This document shows positions 19,257 to 27,573 of a stretch of 64,000 bases of DNA, piece after piece. Source of the stretch: JBPYCR01 sp051846935 (GTDB taxonomy: Bacteria > Bacillota > Bacilli > Bacillales > Amphibacillaceae); NCBI RefSeq assembly GCF_051846935.1, contig NZ_JBPYCS010000004.1, forward strand, positions 105,904-169,903, written 5' to 3'. How positions within the stretch are numbered: position 1 is the stretch's first letter; each line of letters begins with the position of its first letter. Position numbers and translations under genes: made by a program. Below the pieces are notes generated by a model. It saw only the letters and a list, made by a program, of their open reading frames with translations, was not told the DNA's origin and did no database searches.

Positions 19257-19389
19257 TTTTTCTAAGTCATCCTTTCCTCTTTTTACTTTATATTACCCAT
19301 ACGAACGAAATTGAAACGTACAATTTTGCTTCTTTTAAAATTTAAGTTATGGTAGTATGAAACAGACAGATTTTGTTGAGGTGAAACAG

Positions 19390-19593
19390 ATGCAAGTGAA
19401 GTGTGTACTTTGTGACCAAATAGAAGATATTGATGATGATGCATTGCAAGCAAAGCGATTACGAAACCGCAAGCTGAATATGTATTTATGTACGCCATGT
19501 AATGAACGAATTGCTAAAAATACAAAGAAGCGGCACAAATCAGGTAATTTTCACCTATTTAAGGAAAAAAAAGATACGAATGATTATCTTTAA
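19390..19593 (+). CDS. ylaI: YlaI zinc-ribbon-like protein (DUF2197)
   Basis: A 67-aa protein with two CxxC knuckles (CVLCD at 4-7 and CTPCN), likely binding zinc, and the conserved block LQAKRLRNRKLNMYLC. It matches B. subtilis YlaI along its length. The ATG at 19390 has GAGGTG five bases upstream; an in-frame ATG 11 codons earlier lacks a site. Function unknown. Confidence 0.85.
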   Translation: MQVKCVLCDQIEDIDDDALQAKRLRNRKLNMYLCTPCNERIAKNTKKRHKSGNFHLFKEKKDTNDYL

Positions 19594-19610
19594 TTTTTTA
19601 ACACGCCATA

Positions 19611-19660
19611 AGAAAGCAGCTCTCTAATCATCAGACAGAGAGCTGCTTTCTATTTTGTTT
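19611..19660 (+). terminator. Terminator after ylaI
   Basis: AGAAAGCAGCTCTCT and AGAGAGCTGCTTTCT form a perfect 15-bp stem followed by ATTTTGTTTT. The downstream arm touches the end of the convergent ylaH gene. Confidence 0.85.
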
Positions 19661-19955
19661 TACTTTTGCGTTGCCTATACAATCGAAAGCGATAAACACC
19701 CAATACGAGTGAAATTACAATTAACGTTTCTGTTATTGGATATTGAAGCAAGCTAAAAATAGTTATTATGTAGTTTCCAACAGCAAGCATTACATAAACA
19801 ACTAGCGTTTTAATTAAAGGTAACTTCCGCGCGAACCCAAGCTCATAAGCAATTATTGCAAGTATTAAATTTATAATATAAAAAATCCAAAAAATATTAT
19901 TTGTTCCATAGTTCGTAACGATATATTCAAATATAATGTTAAAGTTTGTGTCCAT
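19650..19955 (-). CDS. ylaH: YlaH-like membrane protein
   Basis: A 101-aa protein with three helices. YELGFARKLPLIKTLVVYVMLA is the family's signature, very like B. subtilis YlaH (YQLGFAKKLPVLK). The ATG at 19955 is preferred since GGAGG lies five bases upstream; an ATG four codons earlier has no site. Function unknown. In B. subtilis typA lies beside ylaH; here it is absent. Confidence 0.82.
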   Translation of the reverse strand: MDTNFNIIFEYIVTNYGTNNIFWIFYIINLILAIIAYELGFARKLPLIKTLVVYVMLAVGNYIITIFSLLQYPITETLIVISLVLGVYRFRLYRQRKSKTK

Positions 19956-20088
19956 AGCTTCCTCCATCTTTGTTCATTTACCCACCCTCTATCATACTAA
20001 ATCTTTTTAATACATGCTAGTTATTGTATTTTGTATATACGAACTAAATGATATATACTATGGAGTGGAATAAATTTGAGGTGATTTC

Positions 20089-20256
20089 ATGGGTAAAATA
20101 AATGTCCCTATGCTGTTATTAGCTATTCTAGTTATACTTATGTTTGTAATCGCAGGCTTTTCTATTGCGCTTCGTAATGGTTGGCTTGTTGCTTTGTTTT
20201 TATTACTCGGATTTGTACTAATGGGATATGGGCTAGTCTTAAAACGAAGAAAGTGA
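20089..20256 (+). CDS. ylaF: YlaF-like small membrane protein (DUF5325)
   Basis: A 55-aa protein made of two hydrophobic helices (about 5-27 and 31-50) and a basic end (LKRRK). GAGGTG lies five bases upstream of the ATG. Size, topology and position next to ylaH support YlaF. Function unknown. Confidence 0.7.
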   Translation: MGKINVPMLLLAILVILMFVIAGFSIALRNGWLVALFLLLGFVLMGYGLVLKRRK

Positions 20257-20277
20257 CATTACGGTCCGTCACTTTCT
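20248..20277. terminator. Convergent hairpin between ylaF and the monophosphatase gene
   Basis: AGAAAGTGAC and GTCACTTTCT form a 10-bp stem that spans the stop codons of both convergent genes. The flanking T tracts are short, so termination strength is uncertain. Confidence 0.45.
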
Positions 20278-21078
20278 TCCAATTAGCAGATAATCATGTA
20301 TAATCCGATTATGTATTTGTTTATTGCCTGTAAAGACAGCGTTCCTTGTCAACAAATTTAGCGGTTCCCCGTCAATATTGGTAGTAACTCCACCTACTTC
20401 ATTCACAATAATTATACCCGCTGCAAAATCCCATGGTTGAAGTCCCATTGTAATATAACCGTCAATAATTCCTTCGGCAACAAATGCAAACTCAAGGGCA
20501 GCTGAACCGTATGTTCGTGTCCCTCTCACTCTTTTAACAAGTTGCTGCATCGCTTTTTCTTCCACCAGTCGATTCGGGCTTAGCCACGTATGATTGAATG
20601 CAAGTATGGACGTTTCCAATGTACTATTATTGTTTAATAACGGCAATTTTACTTCATTTTTATATGCGCCTCTGTTTCGGATTGCACTATAAAGTACATC
20701 TTCCATAACATCATATATAAGACCAATCTCTCCGATACCTTCTTTATATATCCCAATAGAAATTGCAAAATTTCTCTTTTGATGAACGAAATTCATCGTC
20801 CCATCTATAGGGTCAATGATCCACACGGTACCATCAAGTGTTGTGATGTTATCCCCATACCCTTCTTCACCAATTAACTTGTGATCTGGGAACACTTTCT
20901 TAATCTGTTCTGCAAAATATTGTTCTGTTTCTTTGTCCAACTCCGTTACTAAATCATTTGGGTTCGATTTCCAATTAATAATGAGGCGTTTATTCATATT
21001 TTCTTTAATCCGATTACCAGCCTCTAATATCCATGATTTAGCCTGATGATATAATTGCTCATTTCTATTTTGCTTCAT
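20269..21078 (-). CDS. yktC: Inositol monophosphatase family protein (YktC/SuhB-like)
   Basis: Mg-dependent phosphatase (269 aa). Motifs: IGEEGYG (metal Glu), WIIDPIDGTMNFVH (Asp ligands) and WDFAAGIIIVNEVGG (C-terminal Asp). These fit inositol-1-phosphatase/SuhB proteins; which sugar phosphate it uses is not clear. The ATG at 21078 is chosen for AAAGGAG seven bases upstream. Order with YkzI-like and yktB genes matches B. subtilis yktB-ykzI-yktC. Confidence 0.9.
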   Translation of the reverse strand: MKQNRNEQLYHQAKSWILEAGNRIKENMNKRLIINWKSNPNDLVTELDKETEQYFAEQIKKVFPDHKLIGEEGYGDNITTLDGTVWIIDPIDGTMNFVHQKRNFAISIGIYKEGIGEIGLIYDVMEDVLYSAIRNRGAYKNEVKLPLLNNNSTLETSILAFNHTWLSPNRLVEEKAMQQLVKRVRGTRTYGSAALEFAFVAEGIIDGYITMGLQPWDFAAGIIIVNEVGGVTTNIDGEPLNLLTRNAVFTGNKQIHNRIIHDYLLIGRK

Positions 21079-21164
21079 GCATCTGCTCCTTTCTACTTTA
21101 AATTGTAGCAAAGTAAGAGAAGAACGTCACATTTTATAAAAATTAATGAAACAATTTTACCATC

Positions 21165-21226
21165 ACATAAAAAACGGCTTTCATATGTATTGATTTTATC
21201 CAATGAATACATATGGAAGCCGTTTA
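21165..21226 (-). terminator. Terminator after the YkzI-like gene
   Basis: AAACGGCTT(CC)ATATGTATT pairs with AATACATATG(AA)AGCCGTTT around a short loop; TTTATG follows on the minus strand. It begins four bases after the stop codon at 21230. Confidence 0.75.
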
Positions 21227-21229
21227 AAT

Positions 21230-21424
21230 TTATAAATCACTTTCTATTTTTACTTTTTGCAGCCGCAATTGTCGCAATCGTTCTTTTGATTTAATGATCT
21301 GTACGGTGTCTCTTTCCTGCATCGCATCATATAGTGTAGCTAACTCATAGTCAATTTCCATTCTAATTACTGGTAACCGTTCCTGCTCTTCCTTCCGCCT
21401 AAGTGCTTCCATCACATATTTCAC
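21230..21424 (-). CDS. Small charged helical protein, YkzI-like by position
   Basis: A 64-aa, highly charged, helical protein (MEIDYELATLYDAMQERDT, then Lys/Arg/Leu-rich). It has an IDEAL-domain-like rhythm, but that is only a resemblance. The GTG at 21424 follows AAAGGTGTGAGTC; a longer reading to 21520 begins in AT-rich sequence without a site. It lies between yktC and yktB, the place of ykzI in B. subtilis. Function unknown. Confidence 0.6.
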   Translation of the reverse strand: MKYVMEALRRKEEQERLPVIRMEIDYELATLYDAMQERDTVQIIKSKERLRQLRLQKVKIESDL

Positions 21425-21664
21425 ACGACTCACACCTTTTAATGGTTTTTTTATATATATGAAGTAATTCTTAATATGTTCAAGCATTTTCACTGGATCG
21501 TATATTTTAATATTCCCCACAATTAATAGAATTTAAACATAAAACATTGTTTACAATGACCCTATATAGCTTGACTTCATACGATTAGAAATGATAGCTT
21601 AAGCGTTAGCAAATGATTTTCCATGTCAACGACAAAATGAACGAGTAAAGTGGTGATTGAAATA

Positions 21665-22282
21665 ATGAGTTTTAATGGTTTTATAAAAAGTGACTTCAAT
21701 ACATTTGAAATTGAAGGGCTTGAACAAAGAATGGAAGCTATACAACAACGGATCCAACCAAAGTTTGAGATAATAGGAGGACAGCTCGTTCGTTTCCTTA
21801 CCGAGAAACTAAATCAAGAAATGTACGTGCATATTGCCCGTCATGCTCGCAGAACAAAGAATCCACCAAATGATACTTGGGTAGCTTTTAGCCATAACAA
21901 ACGAGGGTATAAAAAACACCCACACTTTCAAGTAGGTCTATGGGATGATCGAGTATTTCTATGGCTTGCTTTTATATATGAATTGCCAAACAAAGTTGAG
22001 ATTGCTGACGTTTTTAGCGAGCATGAGCAGGAGATCTTTGAACGGATTCCGAATGATTTTGTTCTTTCCATGGATCACATGAAAAAAGATGCTCAAGCAG
22101 TGGATAAAAAAGTGCTAGCGGTAGGAATAGAACGATTTAAAACGATAAAAAAATCGGAGTTTCTGATCGGTAAGCAATACGAGGCGCATGACAATCTTTT
22201 AAAAGATGGTGATGCCTTTATAAAAGAAGTAGAACGCGTATATGACCAATTATTACCTATCTATCGACTCGCGTTTACTTAA
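21665..22282 (+). CDS. yktB: YktB (DUF1054) family protein
   Basis: A 205-aa soluble protein matching B. subtilis YktB: DFNTFEIEGLEQRME at the start and WVAFSHNKRGYKKHPHFQ in the middle. ATG at 21665 is chosen because AAGTGGTGA lies eight bases upstream and the N-terminus then aligns with B. subtilis; the GTG at 21650 overlaps that site. DUF1054 structure is known but its role is not. Confidence 0.88.
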   Translation: MSFNGFIKSDFNTFEIEGLEQRMEAIQQRIQPKFEIIGGQLVRFLTEKLNQEMYVHIARHARRTKNPPNDTWVAFSHNKRGYKKHPHFQVGLWDDRVFLWLAFIYELPNKVEIADVFSEHEQEIFERIPNDFVLSMDHMKKDAQAVDKKVLAVGIERFKTIKKSEFLIGKQYEAHDNLLKDGDAFIKEVERVYDQLLPIYRLAFT

Positions 22283-22307
22283 ATGAAATTGTAAAACGAA
22301 CTAAAAT

Positions 22308-22346
22308 AAAGCTCACCGCTGCACAAAAGCAACAGTGAGCTTTATT
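22308..22346. terminator. Terminator between convergent yktB and nitronate monooxygenase genes
   Basis: AAAGCTCAC and GTGAGCTTT form a stem extended by GCTG/CAAC pairs, followed on the plus strand by ATTTTTA and on the minus strand by an A/T-rich tail. Confidence 0.7.
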
Positions 22347-22397
22347 TTTAGGTGCTCAACAAGTGAAACATGGATATCACATCTAATAAACACCAAA

Positions 22398-23360
22398 TTA
22401 ACTTATGCACCATTTCTTTCTTATTAATTCTGCTTCATTTATAATTGATTTCATTAGCTGCTCAACGGTTGGAATATCATGGATTCTTGCTGCACCTTGT
22501 CCTGCCCAACCAAACCCTTCTGTTTCCTTCCCATCATGAATAAACCGTTTATTTGCTTCACCACTAATATAATCTTTAAGCGATTCGTATCCGTTCTTAT
22601 CCGCTTCAATTTCTAAAATCTGTTCTGTCCATCTCCCTTTCAACGCACGAGCTGGTGCACCGATTGATTTTTTAATAACGGTTGTAGCATTTTCGTCGGC
22701 ATCAATTATGGCTTGCTTATATACTGGATGTGCTGTGACACATTCTTTTGTTGCAATAAACCTAGTCCCCATTTCAATGCCATCGGCTCCAAGGGCAAGT
22801 GCTGCCATTAACCCTCGGCCATCAACAATGCCACCCGAAGCCAATACTGGAATTGATACATAATCAGACACTTGTGGAGTCAGTACGAATGTACCTGTAT
22901 CACTACGCCCTATATGTCCACCGCCTTCTTGTCCTACGACCATTACAGCATCCGCTCCAAGCTGCTCTGCTTTTTCAGCTTGTCTTCTTGCAGCAACAAG
23001 TACGAGCGTTTTAATTCCGTGTCCCTTTACCATATCCAATACACTTTTAGGATTGCCACCTGTCACCGAAATAGCAGGTACTTTTTCTTCAATTGCAACA
23101 TGTACCATCTGCTCAAAAGGCCGACGCTGTTGTCCGATTGCAAAGTTTACACCAAATGGCTTTGATGTTAGTGATTTCACTCGCCGTATTTCTTCACGCA
23201 ACCGTTCGGGATTCGGTAAACTCATCGCTGTTACTTGACCTAACCCACCGGCGTTCGATACAGCGGCGGCTAAGTCGGCGTAAGCTAAATGAGCAAGTCC
23301 GCCTTGGACAATCGGATAGTTAATTCCAAAAGTTTCCGTTACTCTCGTTTTCCATTCCAT
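22398..23360 (-). CDS. Nitronate monooxygenase / 2-nitropropane dioxygenase-like flavoprotein
   Basis: FMN TIM-barrel enzyme (320 aa) that oxidises alkyl nitronates; some relatives are FabK enoyl-ACP reductases. Features: PIVQGGLAHLAYADLAAAVSNAGGLG at the N-terminus, VVGQEGGGHIGR, PVLASGGIVDGRGLMAALALGADGIEMGTRF for the FMN phosphate site. The ATG at 23360 has GGGGG nine bases upstream; the longer TTG reading contains that site. Stands alone. Physiological substrate uncertain, so no symbol is given. Confidence 0.87.
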   Translation of the reverse strand: MEWKTRVTETFGINYPIVQGGLAHLAYADLAAAVSNAGGLGQVTAMSLPNPERLREEIRRVKSLTSKPFGVNFAIGQQRRPFEQMVHVAIEEKVPAISVTGGNPKSVLDMVKGHGIKTLVLVAARRQAEKAEQLGADAVMVVGQEGGGHIGRSDTGTFVLTPQVSDYVSIPVLASGGIVDGRGLMAALALGADGIEMGTRFIATKECVTAHPVYKQAIIDADENATTVIKKSIGAPARALKGRWTEQILEIEADKNGYESLKDYISGEANKRFIHDGKETEGFGWAGQGAARIHDIPTVEQLMKSIINEAELIRKKWCIS

Positions 23361-23602
23361 AATAATTTGCCCCCTTAACAAATAAATTATATCTAATTAA
23401 TACACTATACATTGTGAACAATGGATGCAAGCATAATAAGCATAAGCTTTTAATGAAATAACTTTGTTAAATAGGGATTTCGAATTAGCTTGTGAAAGAT
23501 AAAGAGTGATACCTAATACAAGTGATTGGAGGGTACGAAATTATAGCCGGATGAAAGTATAGAGCTTTATTTTCTTAGAAGTTCACATTGAAGTAAATTA
23601 AA

Positions 23603-23632
23603 AAGAAGCTGTAAAAAGTACAGCTCCTCTAC
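23603..23632 (-). terminator. Terminator of the SR1-like RNA
   Basis: On the minus strand AGCTGTA-CTTT-TTACAGCT is followed by TCTTTTTAATT, about 18 bp beyond the small peptide gene. Confidence 0.85.
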
Positions 23633-23800
23633 ACTTCATTGTATTTAATTTAAACGGCCTCTTTTTCATACGAGCAATTTGAACAAGTTCCATAGAGGGT
23701 TGTTACTTTCTCATAATCATAATGATCAATGATCTGTTGGCAATCTTGGCAAATAATTGTACCCATCAAACCCATCTCCTTATCTCATATCGTATACTCT
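23605..23800 (-). ncRNA. sr1: SR1-like dual-function small RNA
   Basis: A stand-alone transcript unit of about 195 nt: a consensus promoter at 23807-23835, a predicted start near 23800, the SR1P peptide gene inside and a strong terminator at the end. In B. subtilis SR1 (about 205 nt, between pdhD and speA) base-pairs with ahrC mRNA and encodes SR1P, and is repressed by CcpN and CcpA. Size, layout and location beside pdhD match; base-pairing to ahrC cannot be tested from this window. Confidence 0.8.
23650..23766 (-). CDS. SR1P, GapA-binding peptide
   Basis: A 38-residue peptide starting MGTIICQDC, with two CxxC pairs (Cys6/Cys9, Cys28/Cys31) and the core KVTTLYGTCSNC, characteristic of the SR1P family. 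In B. subtilis SR1P binds glyceraldehyde-3-phosphate dehydrogenase GapA and enhances the GapA-RNase J1 interaction; rnjA is also in this window. The ATG at 23766 has AAGGAG nine bases upstream; an in-frame ATG three codons earlier overlaps that site. Confidence 0.88.
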   Translation of the reverse strand: MGTIICQDCQQIIDHYDYEKVTTLYGTCSNCSYEKEAV

Positions 23801-23806
23801 AATCAT

Positions 23807-23835
23807 ATTATAGTATGTCACATTAAGGAGGTCAA
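23807..23835 (-). promoter_or_regulatory. Sigma-A promoter of the SR1-like RNA
   Basis: On the minus strand TTGACC (23835-23830) and a perfect TATAAT (23812-23807) are separated by exactly 17 bp. Confidence 0.8.
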
Positions 23836-23863
23836 TAGCTAAATATCATAACACATTAACAAT

Positions 23864-24721
23864 TTACTCGGTTTGAATAAGTGCCGGGTCAATTATTTCA
23901 TACCCTTTATCTCTCAATCCTTTTACAATACTTTCTAACGCTTCGGCTGTCCATTTCCGATCGTGCATTAACAAATTTGCTCCGTTAGCTAACTCAGGTG
24001 CATTGACCATTATGTCGGCAATTGCTTCCCGTGTCATATACTTTTTATCCCAGTCGTATCCATAAGACCAATTCATCAGGAGCATGTCCTCTTCGTTTGC
24101 TAATTGCTCAGAGTAATCGGTATTTAGCCCAAACGGAGCTCGAAAGTATTTTGGACGCTCACCAATAATTGATTCCACCATATCGCTTACATGAATTATT
24201 TCTTCACGCTGTTTTGCTTCCGATAAATTTGGAAGCTTTTCGTGACTATAAGTATGATTGCCAATTGCAAACCCCATATTATGAATCTCTTTTAATATCT
24301 CTTTTTCTTCATCTGTTTCTAAAAAATGCCCATTTACAAAAAATATTGCTTGCGCTTCTAGTTTTTTCAAAGTTTTGGCCATTTCCAAAGCATACGTATT
24401 TGGAGCATCATCGATTGTAAGTAAGACAACCTGTTCGTTTGTTTTCTCATCTAATGGTTGAATAAACCATGTAGTAGTATTTATTTTATATTTTGGTTGA
24501 TTGTCTTCATTTTGATTCACTTTTTCATCTGCTTGCTGCGCTTCTTGTTCTTCTGTTTCTACTTCAGGTACTTTATCTACTTTTTCCTCTCTTAGTTCCT
24601 TTTCCCCTGAAGGCAGTTGTTGATTCGGGTTCGTTTTTTCATTTTGTTGTTCCGTAGATTGTTGTTCGCTACAAGCAATTAATAAAAAAGGTATAAATAG
24701 AGTTAATAATTGTCGTTTCAT
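23864..24721 (-). CDS. Polysaccharide deacetylase (NodB) family lipoprotein
   Basis: Secreted lipoprotein (285 aa) with lipobox LIAC (Cys17), a Gln/Glu/Lys-rich linker (18-~85) and a carbohydrate esterase 4 domain. CE4 motifs: LLTIDDAPN (catalytic Asp pair, in place of TFDDGP), GNHTYSH (metal histidines), RAPFG and a terminal LLMHD. Such enzymes N-deacetylate peptidoglycan or other polymers outside the membrane; the exact substrate is unclear. Same strand as the pdh operon but separated by its terminator. Confidence 0.88.
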   Translation of the reverse strand: MKRQLLTLFIPFLLIACSEQQSTEQQNEKTNPNQQLPSGEKELREEKVDKVPEVETEEQEAQQADEKVNQNEDNQPKYKINTTTWFIQPLDEKTNEQVVLLTIDDAPNTYALEMAKTLKKLEAQAIFFVNGHFLETDEEKEILKEIHNMGFAIGNHTYSHEKLPNLSEAKQREEIIHVSDMVESIIGERPKYFRAPFGLNTDYSEQLANEEDMLLMNWSYGYDWDKKYMTREAIADIMVNAPELANGANLLMHDRKWTAEALESIVKGLRDKGYEIIDPALIQTE

Positions 24722-24801
24722 GTCATTCCCCTTCGTGTATAATGTTTTCTCGTTGCATTTCTTCTCATCTATTTCAGAGCAAGCAGACCGAAATAAACAA
24801 C

Positions 24802-24848
24802 AAATAAAAGAGAGCTGTGTTTAATACAGCCCTCTTTTATATTTTATT
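24802..24848 (-). terminator. Terminator of the pdh operon
   Basis: AAAAGAG(G)GCTGT and ACAGC(T)CTCTTTT pair as a 13-bp stem with one mismatch; T-rich sequence follows. It lies directly beyond the pdhD stop codon. Confidence 0.75.
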
Positions 24849-24850
24849 TA

Positions 24851-26257
24851 TTATAGCATATGAATTGGTGTTCCTAAAGCTACTTCTGCAGCTTCCATTG
24901 TTATTTCACCTAGAGTAGGGTGTGCATGAACTGTTAATGCAATGTCTTCTGCAGTCATACCTGCTTCAATTGCTAGTCCTATTTCAGCGATCATATCACT
25001 TGCATTAGGTCCAACAATTTGCGCACCAATTACTAATCCATCTTCTTCTCTCGTAATTAGCTTCAAGAAACCATCGCTATCATTTAATGATAATGCCCGT
25101 CCGTTTGCTGCAAACGGGAACTTTGATGCTTTTATGCTGTAGCCAGCATCTTTTGCTTCTTTTTCTGTATACCCGACAGACGCCATTTCTGGATCAGAAA
25201 ATACGACAGCCGGCATACCTAGATAATCGATTTCAGATTTTTGTCCACTAATTGCCTCTGCAGCAACCTTTCCTTCATAGGATGCTTTATGAGCCAATGG
25301 AAGGCCTTTAACAACATCACCAATTGCATAAATGTTATCAATATTAGTACGACATTGTTTATCGATTTTAATTAGACCTTTATCATCGACTTCAATCCCA
25401 ACCTGATCCAAACCGATTTCTGCTGTGTTCGGGCGTCTTCCAACAGTTACGAGTACATAATCCGCATCAATAACTTCTTCTTTACCATTGGATTCATACG
25501 TAACTTTAACGCCATCTTTTGTTTCTTCAACACCTTTTGCCATTGCTTCTGTAATAATGTCAACGTCTTTTTTCTTCAAACGCTTTTTAACAATTTGAGT
25601 CATTTGCTTTTCAAATGTACCAAGGATATCTTTTTCACCTTCAAGAATTGTAACCTTTGTACCAAAGTTTGCATACGCCGAGCCTAACTCTGTACCAATA
25701 TATCCGCCACCAATTACGACTAACTTCCCAGGAATTTCATTTAAATTCAATCCCCCAGTAGAGTCTAGCACACGATCGGAAAATGGAAAGCTAGGAATTT
25801 CAATCGGTGAAGATCCAGTAGCAATAATACAGTTATTAAACGTATATGTTTGTGAATTCTTTTCGTCCATCACTTTTGCATGCTTGTTATCAACAAAGTA
25901 TACTTCGCCTTTAACGATATCTACTTTATTTCCTTTTAACAAACTCTCTACGCCAGAGGTTAAACGATTCACAACTTTCCCTTTCCATTCTTGGACTTTA
26001 GAAAAGTCTACCGTTACATTTTCAGTTGTAATACCGAGCTCTTCATTACCATGTGCATTGTCAGCCAAGTGACCTGCTTGAATCAATGCTTTAGAAGGAA
26101 TACAGCCTACATTTAAGCACGTTCCTCCTAGAGCTCCTTTATCAACAATTGTAACTTTTTGGCCGAGTTGTGCAGCTCTAATTGCTGCAACATATCCACC
26201 TGGTCCTGCACCAACGACTAAAGTGTCTACTTCAATTGGAAAATCTCCTACTACCAT
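24851..26257 (-). CDS. pdhD: Dihydrolipoamide dehydrogenase, E3 (PdhD)
   Basis: Flavoprotein (468 aa) reoxidising dihydrolipoamide with NAD in the pyruvate dehydrogenase complex. FAD motif VVGAGPGGYVAAIRAAQLG, redox-active disulfide GGTCLNVGCIPSK (cysteines around 46 and 51), NAD motif GGGYIGTELG, and the C-terminal HAHPTLGE with the catalytic His-Glu pair. Last gene of pdhABCD, three bases after pdhC. Confidence 0.96.
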   Translation of the reverse strand: MVVGDFPIEVDTLVVGAGPGGYVAAIRAAQLGQKVTIVDKGALGGTCLNVGCIPSKALIQAGHLADNAHGNEELGITTENVTVDFSKVQEWKGKVVNRLTSGVESLLKGNKVDIVKGEVYFVDNKHAKVMDEKNSQTYTFNNCIIATGSSPIEIPSFPFSDRVLDSTGGLNLNEIPGKLVVIGGGYIGTELGSAYANFGTKVTILEGEKDILGTFEKQMTQIVKKRLKKKDVDIITEAMAKGVEETKDGVKVTYESNGKEEVIDADYVLVTVGRRPNTAEIGLDQVGIEVDDKGLIKIDKQCRTNIDNIYAIGDVVKGLPLAHKASYEGKVAAEAISGQKSEIDYLGMPAVVFSDPEMASVGYTEKEAKDAGYSIKASKFPFAANGRALSLNDSDGFLKLITREEDGLVIGAQIVGPNASDMIAEIGLAIEAGMTAEDIALTVHAHPTLGEITMEAAEVALGTPIHML

Positions 26258-26260
26258 GCC

Positions 26261-27547
26261 TTACGCCTCCATCATGATTAATTGTGGATCATTCAATAAT
26301 CTTTTAATTTGGTTGAGCGCCAATTGCGCTGTAGCACCATCTACAATTCGGTGATCAAAGCTTAACGATAAAGCCAAAACTGGAGCAACTACAATTTCAC
26401 CATTACGCACAACTGGTTTATCTGCGATTCGACCAATACCAAGTATAGCGGCTTCTGGATAATTAAGCACAGGTGTAAACCACTGTCCCCCAGCGGAACC
26501 AATGTTTGTAATTGTATTTGAAGCTCCGCTCATCTCTTCAGTTGTTAGTGTACCACTCCGAGCTTTATCTGCCAACTCATTAATCTCTTTGGAAATTTCA
26601 AAAATGGATTTGCGATCAGCATCTTTAACTACAGGCACAAGCAATCCCTTATCCGTGTCAGCAGCAATACCAACATTGTAGTAATGTTTATGCACGATTT
26701 CATTTGTTTCATCATCAATTGCTGCATTCATAATTGGATATTTTTTCGAAGCAGAAACTAGCGCTTTAACGACATACGGCAAATACGTTAACTTAATGTC
26801 TTGCTCAAGAGCTACTTCTTTAAATTGCTTCCGATGGGCAACAAGTGCTGTTACATCTACATCGTCCATTAATGTTACGTGTGGTGCTTTTGTTTTTGAG
26901 TTTACCATCGCTTTTGCAATTGCTTTTCTTATACCGCTCATTTTTTCGCGTGTTTCTGGATAGTCACCTTTTGGCACTTGTGTAGTAGTCGATTTTGTCT
27001 CTTGTTCTGTATCTTCTGCTGATGCTGTATCTGTCGTTTCTGTTTGTTCGTCTCCATTTAAGTAACGGTCAATATCTTCTTTTAATATTCTACCATTTTT
27101 ACCCGTACCAGAAACCGATTGAATTGATACATCATGATCACGGGCATACTTTCTAACGGATGGCATAGCAATGACACGCTCGTTAGTCGACTCGCTTTCA
27201 TTTGCATCTTTCGTTTCTTCTTTTTCATTTTTAGAATCCGATTCAACTGTAGACGAATCGTTATCCTCTTCTTGAGTCTCAGCTGTAGTTGAAGCTTCAG
27301 ACTCATACCCTTCCGCATCGATTGAGACGAGCACATCGCCTACGACTGCTACTGTTCCTTCGTCTACGTGAATTGTTTCAATTGTTCCATCTACTGGGGA
27401 TGGGATTTCAACAACTGCTTTGTCATTTTGTACTTCACATAAAGGGTCGTCTTCTTTTATTTCATCGCCTTCTTTAATAAACCACTTTACAATTTCACCT
27501 TCGTGAATTCCTTCACCAATATCAGGTAATTTAAATTCAAATGCCAT
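26261..27547 (-). CDS. pdhC: Dihydrolipoyl acetyltransferase, E2 (PdhC)
   Basis: Core of the pyruvate dehydrogenase complex (428 aa). One N-terminal lipoyl domain with the lipoylated Lys43 in QNDKAVVEI, an acidic Ser/Thr/Glu linker (~80-125), a peripheral subunit-binding domain (~128-165, MPSVRKYARDHDV), a second linker and the catalytic acyltransferase domain ending with SFDHRIVDG (His and Asp catalytic). Placed between pdhB and pdhD with short gaps. Confidence 0.96.
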   Translation of the reverse strand: MAFEFKLPDIGEGIHEGEIVKWFIKEGDEIKEDDPLCEVQNDKAVVEIPSPVDGTIETIHVDEGTVAVVGDVLVSIDAEGYESEASTTAETQEEDNDSSTVESDSKNEKEETKDANESESTNERVIAMPSVRKYARDHDVSIQSVSGTGKNGRILKEDIDRYLNGDEQTETTDTASAEDTEQETKSTTTQVPKGDYPETREKMSGIRKAIAKAMVNSKTKAPHVTLMDDVDVTALVAHRKQFKEVALEQDIKLTYLPYVVKALVSASKKYPIMNAAIDDETNEIVHKHYYNVGIAADTDKGLLVPVVKDADRKSIFEISKEINELADKARSGTLTTEEMSGASNTITNIGSAGGQWFTPVLNYPEAAILGIGRIADKPVVRNGEIVVAPVLALSLSFDHRIVDGATAQLALNQIKRLLNDPQLIMMEA

Positions 27548-27573
27548 ACTAAATACCTCCTATCTTTCTAAAA

